Source: an uncultured Eubacterium sp.
Lineage (GTDB): Bacteria; Bacillota; Clostridia; Lachnospirales; Lachnospiraceae
Reading direction: 5' to 3'
Length of the DNA: 38,258 nucleotides
NCBI GenBank assembly: GCA_900545725.1
Contig: URAI01000013.1
Span: forward strand, 1-38,258
Shown here: positions 25,967-34,673 of the stretch, one piece after another
How positions within the stretch are numbered: the first letter of the stretch is position 1
Layout of the letters: each line of letters begins with the position of its first letter
Program-made: the position numbers and the translations under genes
Notes under the pieces: model-generated
The model's database searches: none
What the model was told of the DNA's origin: nothing
The model's input: the letters and a program-made list of their open reading frames with translations, nothing else

Positions 25967-26842
25967 TTATATGTTAAATTCTGTTTTATTGTTTTTTATA
26001 TTTAATGCACATTCCTTTATAATATCAAGAAAGTCATAAGGGACACAAAGATGACCATATCCAATGCCGAGCTCCAGTTTTGGCTTGTTAGCACCATGAT
26101 AGTCAGAGCCGCCTGATAATATCAGGTTGTATTTTTTAGCAAGGTTCTTAATCTCAAGCTCTTCTCCCATGGTATAAGTAGAATAGATTCCCTCGATTCC
26201 AACAAGTCCGGATGCATAAAGATATTCAATAAGCTTATTAAGCTGCTCTTTTCCAAGATGGTAAAGCGTAGGGTGTGCAAGTATAGGGACACCACCGGTT
26301 GATTTTATAAGCTGAATAGCATTTGCAGGATTCATTTTTTTTCGAGGTACATTACATGGACGGTTATCGCCAAGATAGCGGTCAAATGCCTCATTACGGC
26401 TGCCAACAAGTCCCATCTCAAGAAGATAGTCAGCAAAATGAGCCCGTGTAATTACGATGTTTCCATATTTTTTTAACATATCGTCATAATTAATCTCAAT
26501 TCCTAATTTGTGAAATGCTTCACAAATCTGAATGTTGCGGTTTTGCCGTACATCTCTTAAAGCAGTTAGTTCTTTTTTGAAAGCTTTATCAGTATAATCT
26601 ATATAAAGCCCTACGATATGAAATTCTTTATTGTTATAAAAAGTACTAAGTTCAATTCCCGGTATAATTTCGAGTCCTTTAGTGATACCGGCTTTTACAG
26701 CTTCGCTAATTCCATCAACAGTATCATGGTCAGTAAGAGCCATGGCAGATAATCCCATTTCAAGGGCATGGTCTACTAATTCAGACGGAGTAAGAGTTCC
26801 GTCTGAAAATGTTGAATGAACATGAAGGTCTATTTTTTTCAT
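25967..26842 (-). CDS. PHP-domain phosphoesterase
   Basis: 291 residues. Metal ligands of the PHP family: IDLHVHSTFSD (His7, His9, Asp14), ALTDHDTVDG (Asp38, His39, Asp40), GIELST (Glu), ILAHPTLYHLG (His) and SGGSDYHG (Asp, His). Length and the IPGIELSTFYNNKEFHIVGL section fit the YciV/RnmA-like 3',5'-nucleotide bisphosphate phosphatase / oligoribonuclease group rather than histidinol phosphatase or PolC. Cytosolic. SD GAGGATT just upstream. It faces the lipoprotein gene and diverges from the phospholipase-like gene. Substrate is a family-based guess. Confidence 0.88.
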   Translation of the reverse strand: MKKIDLHVHSTFSDGTLTPSELVDHALEMGLSAMALTDHDTVDGISEAVKAGITKGLEIIPGIELSTFYNNKEFHIVGLYIDYTDKAFKKELTALRDVRQNRNIQICEAFHKLGIEINYDDMLKKYGNIVITRAHFADYLLEMGLVGSRNEAFDRYLGDNRPCNVPRKKMNPANAIQLIKSTGGVPILAHPTLYHLGKEQLNKLIEYLYASGLVGIEGIYSTYTMGEELEIKNLAKKYNLILSGGSDYHGANKPKLELGIGYGHLCVPYDFLDIIKECALNIKNNKTEFNI

Positions 26843-27224
26843 ACTAATCCTCGTTTCTGAGCAGCTTTTGCATTATTATTCGCAATATCTGTTTTCCTAT
26901 ATAATATTTTGTAGTTACAATTTGCTGTTATATCATATATGTAACATTTAGTAAGGAGTATTTACGATAGAATATCTGTGAAAATCAGACTGTTACATAT
27001 ATTGTATATAATTTTTACATTTTTTTAATTGTAATTATATTATCTATGGTTTAAAATGTAAAGTATACGCAGTGCAAAATGTATGCAGATATTAGTAACT
27101 GGTATTGTTCATACAATATAAGAACAGTAGTTATTAACTGCACATGAAATATACTGTAAGGCTATACAACACAGATTATATGGTTGTAAGAGAAGTTTTA
27201 ATAATTAAGTTAGGAGTTACCTTA
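26843..27224. promoter_or_regulatory. divergent intergenic region, little recognisable
   Basis: AT-rich 382-bp spacer between the PHP and phospholipase-like genes. TGTTC (27106-27110) and GAACA (27122-27126) form a small inverted repeat with an 11-base gap. I see no clear promoter, hairpin terminator or gene; an in-frame extension of the downstream gene to 27144 has no SD. Confidence 0.4.
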
Positions 27225-27803
27225 ATGAGAAAAAAATCACATATGTCTTTATCAATGTATCTTGTAGATAGTATGGAAAGCGAGCTTTTAGAGAACCATA
27301 AGAAAGCTTTTATTATGGGAAGTATACTTCCAGACTGTAAGCCGTCATTTGTTACGACAAAACATAATATTGATGAGACATTTGACATTGTATGCCGGTT
27401 TATTGATGAACTGACAGTTGATACTGACGGATTTAAGAGAATTTCAACGGCATATTGCCGCAAGCTTGGAGAGGTTACACATTATCTTGCTGATTATTTT
27501 ACATTCCCACATAATGATATATTTGATGGAAATATAAGAGAACATTGCAAATATGAAAAACATCTTAAAAAAGCTTTAAAACAGTATATACGAAGCAGAC
27601 ATGTAGCGGTAAACAGACAGATTATTGACAGTTTTACAACCCCACAGGATCTTATAGATTATGTAATTAAAATTCATAACCAGTATCTTTCATGTGATAA
27701 GACAGTTGAGAGCGATTGTATGTATATTGTATCTTTATGCCATGTAATTGTTGCAGGAATACTTAATATACTTACAATGAACAGGAATGTTGCAGCAGCG
27801 TAG
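27225..27803 (+). CDS. zinc-dependent phospholipase C family protein
   Basis: 192 residues from ATG 27225, which has AGGAG at 27212-27216. All-helical protein with the metal-binding His/Asp pattern of PF00882-type enzymes: His6 (KKSHMSLSMYLV), GSILPDCKPSF (Asp37), His47, HYLADYFTFPHND (His86, Asp90, His96) and His107. No signal peptide is visible, so it probably acts in the cytosol or at the inner membrane face, unlike secreted clostridial PLC. Followed 44 bp later by the DUF1653 protein. The true substrate is unknown. Confidence 0.82.
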   Translation: MRKKSHMSLSMYLVDSMESELLENHKKAFIMGSILPDCKPSFVTTKHNIDETFDIVCRFIDELTVDTDGFKRISTAYCRKLGEVTHYLADYFTFPHNDIFDGNIREHCKYEKHLKKALKQYIRSRHVAVNRQIIDSFTTPQDLIDYVIKIHNQYLSCDKTVESDCMYIVSLCHVIVAGILNILTMNRNVAAA

Positions 27804-27847
27804 ATGTTAAGCAGATTAAGATTATTGGAAAGCAGGGTGGTACAACT

Positions 27848-28498
27848 ATGGAAAGACAGCTTGTAATAGGAGGCTTTTACAGACATTTTAAGAATAAGCT
27901 GTATCAGGTTAAAGCAATTGCATATCATTCGGAGACAAAGGAAAAGATGGTCGTATATCAGGCATTATATGGTGATTATTCGTTATATGTAAGACCTTAT
28001 GATATGTTTATGAGTGAGGTGGATAAAAAGAAATATCCTGATATATATCAAAGGTACAGATTTGAGCAGGTCTATCCTGATGGCTCTGATATGCCACATG
28101 TCAAAGCACAGGAAAGAGATGATTGTAACATTGCCATAACACAGTCTGTAAAAGAGAATAATGAAGATATTAACAGTATATATGATAATGGCAATAAAGC
28201 ACAGAATGTCATGGAGCAGGATAACAATATAGAACACGATAACATACACAAGAACAATGATATACAAGATGAGAAGGTCAATCCGCTGCTTATGGAATTT
28301 CTTGATGCAGAAGATTACCAGCAGAAGCTTAATACACTTACGGGTATGCGTTCTAAATTAGATGATAAACTGATAGATGCGATGGCAGCTTCCATGGAGA
28401 TAGAAGTTCCTGAAGGACCGATAGATAAGCGTTATGCATCACTTAGAAGCTGTATTCTTACACATGCTAAGTTTGAATGTGTAAGACTTAGAAATTAA
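27848..28498 (+). CDS. DUF1653 domain protein with C-terminal extension
   Basis: 216 residues. Residues about 5-75 are a DUF1653 domain (GGFYRHFKNKLYQVKAIA, YVRPYDMFMSEVD, YRFEQV), a small SH3-like beta barrel. Residues about 80-140 are an N/D-rich disordered linker with many acidic runs, and residues about 140-216 form a helical domain (NPLLMEFLDAEDYQQKLNTL and beyond). The linker plus extra helical domain is longer than the single-domain family norm. AGGGTGG at 27834-27840 is the SD. Function unknown. Confidence 0.85.
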   Translation: MERQLVIGGFYRHFKNKLYQVKAIAYHSETKEKMVVYQALYGDYSLYVRPYDMFMSEVDKKKYPDIYQRYRFEQVYPDGSDMPHVKAQERDDCNIAITQSVKENNEDINSIYDNGNKAQNVMEQDNNIEHDNIHKNNDIQDEKVNPLLMEFLDAEDYQQKLNTLTGMRSKLDDKLIDAMAASMEIEVPEGPIDKRYASLRSCILTHAKFECVRLRN

Positions 28499-28572
28499 CC
28501 GTATAATAACCGTTATTTATATATTAAGAATTTATATAATATATTTATAAACAATGAAAGGGGAGAATTGTA

Positions 28573-29940
28573 TTGAGAGAAAAGGACTTTTCACATATAA
28601 CATCACAGATAGAGGATTTATCAGAATTATGTATACAGAATAATCAGATTGATATGGGACTGTATGATAAGTATGAGGTTAAAAGAGGTTTAAGAGACCT
28701 TAATGGTAAGGGGGTTCTTACAGGTCTTACAGAGATATCAGAGATTCATGCAAGTGATATTGATGAAAATGGTATTTCACATCCATGCGATGGTAAACTT
28801 TTCTACAGAGGGGTTAATGTAGAAGATATCATAGCAGGATTTACAAAGGATAAGCGTTTTGGATTTGAAGAAGTAACGTATCTTTTATTATTTGGTAAGA
28901 TGCCAGATAAAAAAGAACTTAGCGATTTTACACATCTGCTGGGAGAGTATCGTTGTATACCGCCTAACTTTGTAAGGGATATTATTATGAAGAAGCCAAG
29001 CCGTGATATAATGAATGCGGTTGCAAGAAGTGTGCTTATGTTATATTCATATGATGACAGGGCAGATGATCTTAGTATTCCTAATGTTGTAAGACAATCA
29101 TTACAGCTTATTTCAGAGATTCCATTGCTTGCTGTATACAGCTATCAGGCATACCGGCATTATCATAAAGGAGGCAGTCTTATAATACATGAACCTGACC
29201 CGGAATTGTCAACTTCTGAGAATATTTTACATCTGTTAAGAGCAGATGGAAAGTATACTCCGCTTGAAGCAGAGATTCTTGATATAGCACTTGTTCTTCA
29301 TGCAGAGCATGGTGGTGGTAATAACTCAACATTTACAACACATGTAGTTACATCATCAGGTACGGATACTTATTCTTCGGTTGTGTCTTCACTCGGTTCA
29401 CTTAAAGGACCGAAACATGGTGGTGCTAATATTAAGGTTGTTAAAATGTTTGATGATATTAAAGAGCATGTTAAGAACTGGGATGATGAAAAAGAGCTTA
29501 CAGAGTATGTTGATAAGATTCTCCGTAAAGAAGCATTTGACAGAACCGGACTCGTATATGGAATGGGTCATGCTGTATATTCATTGTCAGATCCGAGAGC
29601 AAAGGTATTTAAAGGCTTCGTTGAAGAGCTTTCAGTTGAGAAGCATATGCAGAAGGAATATAAGCTTATGTCGGATGTAGAGCGTATTGCTGCCGAGCTT
29701 ATTGCCAAGGAAAGAAAGATATATAAGGGTGTAAGTGCCAATGTTGATTTTTATAGCGGATTCGTATATAGAATGTTAGGATTGCCGACTGAATTGTATA
29801 CACCGATATTTGCGGTAGCCAGAATTTCAGGCTGGAGTGCGCATAGAATTGAGGAGCTTATTAATTGCAATAAGATAATAAGACCGGCATATAAAAATGT
29901 ATGTGACCGTAAGGAATATGTAGAACTTGACAGAAGATAG
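28573..29940 (+). CDS. gltA: citrate synthase
   Basis: 455 residues. Condenses acetyl-CoA and oxaloacetate. Catalytic residues: His246 (AEHGGGN), His282 (GPKHGGAN) and Asp392 (NVDFYSG), plus GMGHAVYSLSDPR. It starts at TTG 28573, supported by AAAGGGGAG at 28557-28565 with 7-bp spacing; no ATG in frame comes early enough. The N-terminal 55 residues exceed the short form of the enzyme. No aconitase or isocitrate dehydrogenase is adjacent, so it presumably supplies glutamate from an incomplete cycle. Confidence 0.95.
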   Translation: MREKDFSHITSQIEDLSELCIQNNQIDMGLYDKYEVKRGLRDLNGKGVLTGLTEISEIHASDIDENGISHPCDGKLFYRGVNVEDIIAGFTKDKRFGFEEVTYLLLFGKMPDKKELSDFTHLLGEYRCIPPNFVRDIIMKKPSRDIMNAVARSVLMLYSYDDRADDLSIPNVVRQSLQLISEIPLLAVYSYQAYRHYHKGGSLIIHEPDPELSTSENILHLLRADGKYTPLEAEILDIALVLHAEHGGGNNSTFTTHVVTSSGTDTYSSVVSSLGSLKGPKHGGANIKVVKMFDDIKEHVKNWDDEKELTEYVDKILRKEAFDRTGLVYGMGHAVYSLSDPRAKVFKGFVEELSVEKHMQKEYKLMSDVERIAAELIAKERKIYKGVSANVDFYSGFVYRMLGLPTELYTPIFAVARISGWSAHRIEELINCNKIIRPAYKNVCDRKEYVELDRR

Positions 29941-30050
29941 ACTAATAGATATTAATATGTTGAAATAATAGATATAAAGTGCTATATTAATTAAGGTTTA
30001 TCAGTTATATTTTATATTAAATCAGCGTGAGAGGAATAAGAGAGTTAATT

Positions 30051-31085
30051 ATGAATATCGTAGTATTAGCAGGTGGAACAAGTACAGAGCGTGATATATC
30101 AATTAGCACAGGTATTAATGTTGCAAAGTCCCTTAAAAGAGATGGACATAATGTTAATTTAATAGATGTATTTTTAGGTACTGATAAGTATAATTCAGCA
30201 GAGGAATTTTTTAATGAAGATAATGACTTTGACAAGCTTGAAGAGTATCTTAAGAGCAGGACAAAGGATATCCCACAGTTAGCAGAAGAAAGAACTAAGA
30301 AAGGTAAGGCTTTTTTTGGTCCGTCAGTGCTTGATTTTTGTGGAGCATCGGATATCGTATTTATGGGCTTACATGGTTCTAATGGTGAAGATGGCAAGAT
30401 ACAGGGAACTTTTGATTTATTAGGAATTAAGTATACAGGAACGGGTTATATTAGCAGTGCGATATCAATGGATAAGGAGCTTACTAAGAAAGTACTTGTA
30501 TCAGAAGGAATACCAATGCCTAAGGGCGTAGCTTTAAAGAAAGGTCATAAGCTTGAATATGTACCATTTCCATGTGTTGTTAAGCCATGCTGTGGCGGTT
30601 CAAGTGTTGGAGTATCAATAGTTAATAGCGAAGAAGAATTTAAGAGTGCAGTTGAAGAGGCATTTACATATGAAGATAATATCCTTGTTGAGGAATATGT
30701 AAAGGGCAGGGAATTTTCAGTTGCAGTTGTTGATGGTAAGGCACTTCCTATAGTTGAGATTGTACCTTTACAGGGATTCTATGATTATGAGAATAAGTAT
30801 AAAGATGGTGCAACAGATCATATCTGTCCGGCACATATTTCTGATGATATAACAGCTAAGATGCAAAGATGGGCTGAGAAAGCATGTGAGGCAGCAGGTG
30901 TTACTACTTATGCGAGAGTAGATGAGCTTTTAGATGAAGATAATAATATATACTGTCTTGAGATTAATACACTTCCGGGTATGACACCTACAAGTCTTAT
31001 ACCACTTGAGGCAGAGGCTGTTGGTATGTCGTATGATGAGCTTACTCAGAAGCTTATAGATGTTTCATTAAAGAAATACAATTAA
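30051..31085 (+). CDS. ddl: D-alanine--D-alanine ligase
   Basis: 344 residues. ATP-grasp ligase forming D-Ala-D-Ala for peptidoglycan. Motifs: VVLAGGTSTERDIS at the N-terminus, GLHGSNGEDGKIQG, KPCCGGSSVGVSIV (ATP lid), VEEYVKGREFSVAVV, and EINTLPGMTPTSLIP with metal-binding Glu/Asn. I start at ATG 30051 rather than the upstream in-frame GTG 30027. Its terminator at 31100 separates it from murF, whose enzyme uses this dipeptide. Confidence 0.95.
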   Translation: MNIVVLAGGTSTERDISISTGINVAKSLKRDGHNVNLIDVFLGTDKYNSAEEFFNEDNDFDKLEEYLKSRTKDIPQLAEERTKKGKAFFGPSVLDFCGASDIVFMGLHGSNGEDGKIQGTFDLLGIKYTGTGYISSAISMDKELTKKVLVSEGIPMPKGVALKKGHKLEYVPFPCVVKPCCGGSSVGVSIVNSEEEFKSAVEEAFTYEDNILVEEYVKGREFSVAVVDGKALPIVEIVPLQGFYDYENKYKDGATDHICPAHISDDITAKMQRWAEKACEAAGVTTYARVDELLDEDNNIYCLEINTLPGMTPTSLIPLEAEAVGMSYDELTQKLIDVSLKKYN

Positions 31086-31099
31086 ACACGTAATATTAC

Positions 31100-31152
31100 A
31101 GGTGTGAAATTCACGGATTTGAAATATAATCCTTTTCACACCTATATTTTTG
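31100..31152 (+). terminator. terminator after ddl
   Basis: AGGTGTGAAA (31100-31109) pairs with TTTCACACCT (31134-31143), a smaller GGATT/AATCC stem sits inside, and TATATTTTT follows. Confidence 0.85.
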
Positions 31153-31268
31153 CTGTAATAAAATATATAAAAGATAACAAAGCTGCGTAGAGATGAAGAT
31201 AATTATAACATGACTATGTGTTGTATACATTATCTTTTGATAGTTAATAAATGGAGGAATATAATATT

Positions 31269-32672
31269 ATGAAAGGTATGACTGTTAAAGCAATGACCGC
31301 TGCGGTAAATGGTACATATTATGGTGATTCACAATATCTTTTAAGAGAGGTAAGTGATATAACAACTGACAGCAGAAAAGTAAAAAAAGATGGAATGTTT
31401 ATTGCAATAAAGGGTGAAAGAAGTGATGGACATGATTATATACCGGGGTGCTTTGATAATGGTGCATTATGCTGTATATCAGAGAATGTATTGGAAAATG
31501 AGACAAGACCATATATCAAGGTTGAATCATCATTACAGGCTTTAAAAGACCTTGCAGAATTATACAGAAGTAATCTTGATATTAAGGTTGTAGGTATTAC
31601 CGGCAGTGTAGGTAAGACAAGTACAAAAGAGACAATAGCAGCTGTTCTTGGACAAAAATATAAAGTATTAAAGACACAGGGCAATTACAATAACGAGATA
31701 GGACTCCCACTCACAGTATTCAGACTGTCTGAGGAGGATGAAGTCGCTGTATTAGAAATGGGAATCAGCGATTTTGGTGAAATGACAAGGCTTACTAAGA
31801 TAGCCAGACCGGATATCTGTGTAATTACCAATATTGGTTTATGTCACCTTGAGAATTTAAAGACAAGGGATGGAATATTACAGGCTAAGACAGAGATATT
31901 TAAGTCAATGAATCCTGACGGAACAGTTATATTAAATGGTGATGATGATAAGCTTATAACAATCAATGAGGTATATGGAAAAGAGCCGGTATTTTTTGGG
32001 ATTGATTATAAAGAAGGCATTTATGCTGATAATATAAGAAATCTTGGACTTGAAGGCACAAGCTGCGTTCTTCATGGGGTAAAGACATCTGATAATACAG
32101 GAAGCTTTGAAATTAAGATACCGGTTGCCGGACATCATATGGTATATAATGCAATGGCAGCAGCAGCGGTCGCAGCTGTAATGGGACTGTCATCATGGCA
32201 GATTAAACAGGGAATAGAGAGCATGGAAACAATAGCCGGACGTAATCATATTATCAAGGAAAATGGTTTTCTTATCATTGACGACTGTTATAATGCCAAT
32301 CCTGTTTCAATGAAAGCCTCAATTGATGTAATAGATACTGCAATAGGACGAAAGGTATGTATATTTGGAGATATGTTTGAGCTTGGCAAGGATGAGAAGC
32401 AGCTTCATTTTGATGTTGGAGAATATCTTGGAACGAAATCAATAGATGTGTTATTGACAGTAGGAAGCCTTGCAGGACAGATTGCAGAAGGAACTCAGGA
32501 TTACATTGATAATCATTATAAAGCATATGAGTGTGAGATACATGTATATGGTACAAAAGAAGAGCTTATAAAAGAACTTTCTGGTATTCTAAAAAAAGGC
32601 GATAATATTCTTGTCAAAGCATCACATGCAATGGAATTTCCTAAAATAATCGAGGCGATTAAAGCTATGTGA
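31269..32672 (+). CDS. murF: UDP-N-acetylmuramoyl-tripeptide--D-alanyl-D-alanine ligase
   Basis: 467 residues. Adds D-Ala-D-Ala to the UDP-MurNAc tripeptide in the cytosol. ATP loop GITGSVGKTS at 109-118; GNYNNEIGLPLT and LEMGISDFGEM follow; DDCYNANPVSMKAS near residue 340 and FGDMFELG are MurF signatures. ATG 31269 is served by GGAGGA at 31253-31258; the ATG 31251 overlaps that SD. Directly downstream of ddl. Confidence 0.95.
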   Translation: MKGMTVKAMTAAVNGTYYGDSQYLLREVSDITTDSRKVKKDGMFIAIKGERSDGHDYIPGCFDNGALCCISENVLENETRPYIKVESSLQALKDLAELYRSNLDIKVVGITGSVGKTSTKETIAAVLGQKYKVLKTQGNYNNEIGLPLTVFRLSEEDEVAVLEMGISDFGEMTRLTKIARPDICVITNIGLCHLENLKTRDGILQAKTEIFKSMNPDGTVILNGDDDKLITINEVYGKEPVFFGIDYKEGIYADNIRNLGLEGTSCVLHGVKTSDNTGSFEIKIPVAGHHMVYNAMAAAAVAAVMGLSSWQIKQGIESMETIAGRNHIIKENGFLIIDDCYNANPVSMKASIDVIDTAIGRKVCIFGDMFELGKDEKQLHFDVGEYLGTKSIDVLLTVGSLAGQIAEGTQDYIDNHYKAYECEIHVYGTKEELIKELSGILKKGDNILVKASHAMEFPKIIEAIKAM

Positions 32673-32683
32673 GATTAAATATC

Positions 32684-32736
32684 TGCATATGCAGTATTAA
32701 TTAAAATATTTTTTGCACATACAGTATTAATTAAAA
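32684..32736 (+). repeat. two tandem 23-bp direct repeats after murF
   Basis: 32684-32706 (TGCATATGCAGTATTAATTA...) and 32714-32736 (TGCACATACAGTATTAATTA...) match at 21 of 23 positions with period 30. CATACAGTA in the second copy pairs with TACTGTATG at 32752-32760 and so runs into the next element. Confidence 0.75.
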
Positions 32737-32757
32737 ACTAATTTCCAATATTACTGT

Positions 32758-32925
32758 ATGCCGCAATAAGAAATGTTTATAGCATATATAGATTAATGAT
32801 TAATATAAAGTATTTATAATCTGGGTGGTTATATAGTAGTAACAATAACGGCAACAGTATATATGATTGATTAATTATTAATATCATTTATCTGTATATG
32901 TTTTAAATAATTCTTATTGCGGCAT
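32758..32925. repeat. 168-bp inverted-repeat element
   Basis: Perfect 15-bp arms ATGCCGCAATAAGAA (32758-32772) and its complement (32911-32925) enclose 138 bp whose outer 40 bases on either side continue to pair imperfectly (e.g. AGCATATATAGAT with ATCTGTATATGTT). No gene is visible in 32673-33409; this is the largest of several structured elements filling it. Confidence 0.78.
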
Positions 32926-33059
32926 TTTCTATTATAATCTAATTCGTAATTGTGTTGTATATAATTCGATTTTTGTTTCGAGTCAATACCTAAAATGTAA
33001 TTGTAAAAATTTATCAGATAACATCTGTAGAAAATATATAATAAATATTAAAAATACAC

Positions 33060-33087
33060 TTTACAAATACTATTAGAAGTGTTAATA
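33060..33087 (+). promoter_or_regulatory. candidate promoter of the Tad-like operon
   Basis: TTTACA (33060-33065) and TTAATA (33082-33087) with 16 bp between. It is a moderate match in AT-rich DNA and would leave a leader of about 315 bases that includes the hairpins at 33193-33340. Confidence 0.35.
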
Positions 33088-33192
33088 TACTATTACAAGA
33101 TATCTTTATTATTACAGTTTTTGCTGTATCTATAATCAGGTGTATACATCTTACAGAATCCCAATTAATATTAAGAATTTAGAGAAGCATAG

Positions 33193-33261
33193 TGTGAAAA
33201 ATAAGCCTAATAGCTTATTTTATCACAAGTTCACAAGTGAATAAGATCACAGGTGAACTTG
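33193..33261 (+). other. two adjacent hairpins in the Tad-operon leader
   Basis: 33193-33227: TGTGAAAAATAAGC pairs with GCTTATTTTATCACA around CTAATA, with one bulge. 33226-33261: CAAGTTCAC pairs with GTGAACTTG across 18 bases. They overlap by two bases, so could form together or in competition. No known riboswitch core was recognised. Confidence 0.7.
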
Positions 33262-33267
33262 CTATTG

Positions 33268-33340
33268 ATGCCGCAGGCGTCACAAAGCAGCCCTTATCGC
33301 AGAGCTTAATCTGACATTTGGCTTGCGATTCTTCCGGCAT
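33268..33340. repeat. 73-bp inverted-end element with TGCCGCA terminus
   Basis: ATGCCG (33268-33273) and CGGCAT (33335-33340) bound the element, an internal ATCGCA/TGCGAT pair (33296-33301, 33324-33329) strengthens it, and TTAAAAAAAG follows. The left end TGCCGCA is the same heptamer as in the elements at 4406, 25719 and 32758. The right half is copy A of the 53-bp repeat. Confidence 0.6.
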
Positions 33341-33345
33341 TAAAA
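33293..33345 (+). repeat. 53-bp repeat, copy A
   Basis: Starts CTTATCGCAGAG and ends GCATTAAAA. It matches 36159-36211 without gaps at 42 of 53 positions. Lies 64 bp upstream of the micro-protein gene at 33410. Confidence 0.88.
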
Positions 33346-33409
33346 AAAGTATTTAAAGTAAAAGAATCTGATGTGAAAACAAAAATGATTATTTAGAATG
33401 GAGGTCTAT

Positions 33410-33595
33410 ATGAGTGATATAATTGAACATTATGGCAAAGTAATTGTTGCATTGGCAGGTGTACTTGCAGCAGTTTTATTAACAGTAGCAGTTGTTGGTA
33501 CAGTTAATACCAAGACAAAAAGTGCAGTGGAGAATTTATCATATGAACAGGATATAAGAGCGGAGATGTCTAAGGAGCCGTCAGCCGGACAGTAA
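33410..33595 (+). CDS. small single-TM protein, Tad-operon micro-pilin-like
   Basis: 61 residues from ATG 33410, with GGAGG at 33400-33404; the ATG at 33398 overlaps that SD. Sequence plan: MSDIIEHYGKVI, a hydrophobic stretch (IVALAGVLAAVLLTVAVVG, about residues 12-31), then a charged soluble tail with an E/K/S-rich end. No cleavable leader precedes IIEHYG. The M-x-x-I-I-E-x-Y-G start is shared with the genes at 36233 and 36402. It is first in an operon with a TadA-like ATPase 28 bp downstream. A Flp-like pilin or a small scaffold subunit is likely; family not recognised. Confidence 0.72.
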   Translation: MSDIIEHYGKVIVALAGVLAAVLLTVAVVGTVNTKTKSAVENLSYEQDIRAEMSKEPSAGQ

Positions 33596-33623
33596 GACGG
33601 TTTAGCAGGAAAGGAAGATAATA

Positions 33624-34673
33624 TTGAGTGATAATACCAATCTGAATACTCTTATTGAGATGAATAAGGATATATTATTTTCAGAACTGGCAGATGAGAT
33701 TAATAATGATAATGTTACTGACATAGAATGGGATGGGTACAATCTCTGGATAAGCGACCTTACACAGGGATGTTATCTGTCTGACAGACAGCTGGGTGAT
33801 GAATATGTTGAAAATTTGTCAATAAGGCTTGCAAATATTATGAGGGTACCTTTTAACAGAACATATCCGGTGCTTGAGGCGAATACAGATGAATTCCGTA
33901 TATCAATATGGCATGAATCTAGGTGTTCAAAAAAGAGCATAGCAATACGAAAAATTCCAAGGCGTTTAAGATTTGGAAGGGCAGAGATATTGAATACACA
34001 ATATGCACCGGAAAGAATAATTAATCTTATAGAAAATTGTGTAACAGGTCATTGTAACTGTTGTATAGGAGGTCAGCCACATGCAGGAAAGACAGAGCTG
34101 TTAAAGTATTTATCTACATTTATACCATATAATGAAAAGGTAGGGGTATATGAGGATAATCAGGAGATACATTACCGTATGATTAATCCGGGCAAAAAGT
34201 GTACAGAATTTTTTGTTGATGATAAATTTCAGTATTCACAGATAATAAAGGCCGGACTCAGGCATAATATTGACTGGGTTCTGCTTTCAGAATCGAGAGG
34301 ACCGGAGGTTATAGATTTGCTTAACAGCCTGTCAACGGGTGCGTATTGCATGACAACAATGCATCTTGATAATGTAAGAAGTATCCCTGACAGAATGTAT
34401 AACATGCTTGGCGAGAGTAATGTAACTGACAGGTTTATTAATAGTATATATAAATATATTGACATAGGAATACTGGTGGAATGTGATAAGAATGAGAAAA
34501 GGAAGATAACACAGGTGGGATTTTTTACAAGGGAAAACGGGGTGAATAGATGCACTGTGATATATGAAAATGGTGAGTTTACAGATAATAAAATACCACA
34601 GCAGATTGAAGCTAAATTAAAAAAATATGGTATAAAGGAGGCTTATGAAAGGCGGGATAATACTAAAAGTTAA
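33624..34673 (+). CDS. TadA/CpaF-like secretion ATPase (short form)
   Basis: 349 residues. Traffic ATPase of the type II/IV secretion GspE family, powering pilus assembly at the inner face of the membrane. Walker A GGQPHAGKTE at 149-158, Asp box VYEDNQEIHY at 175-184, Walker B-like WVLLSESRGPE at 218-228 and His box TTMHLDN at 244-250. Starts at TTG 33624 with AAGGAAG at 33611-33617. At about 350 residues it lacks much of the usual N-terminal region of CpaF (commonly over 400). The next gene overlaps its end by 29 bp, indicating coupling. Confidence 0.87.
   Translation: MSDNTNLNTLIEMNKDILFSELADEINNDNVTDIEWDGYNLWISDLTQGCYLSDRQLGDEYVENLSIRLANIMRVPFNRTYPVLEANTDEFRISIWHESRCSKKSIAIRKIPRRLRFGRAEILNTQYAPERIINLIENCVTGHCNCCIGGQPHAGKTELLKYLSTFIPYNEKVGVYEDNQEIHYRMINPGKKCTEFFVDDKFQYSQIIKAGLRHNIDWVLLSESRGPEVIDLLNSLSTGAYCMTTMHLDNVRSIPDRMYNMLGESNVTDRFINSIYKYIDIGILVECDKNEKRKITQVGFFTRENGVNRCTVIYENGEFTDNKIPQQIEAKLKKYGIKEAYERRDNTKS

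Noticed and set aside
27106..27126. LexA (SOS) box from TGTTC...GAACA
   Set aside because: The half-sites are in the opposite order and spacing to the Firmicute GAAC-n4-GTTC box.
32684..32736. Short CRISPR-like array after murF
   Set aside because: Only two units, spacer of 7 bp, no cas genes; a simple direct repeat.
33193..33340. c-di-GMP (GEMM) riboswitch ahead of the pilus operon
   Set aside because: The context suggested it, but the conserved GEMM-I core elements are not present in the right order.
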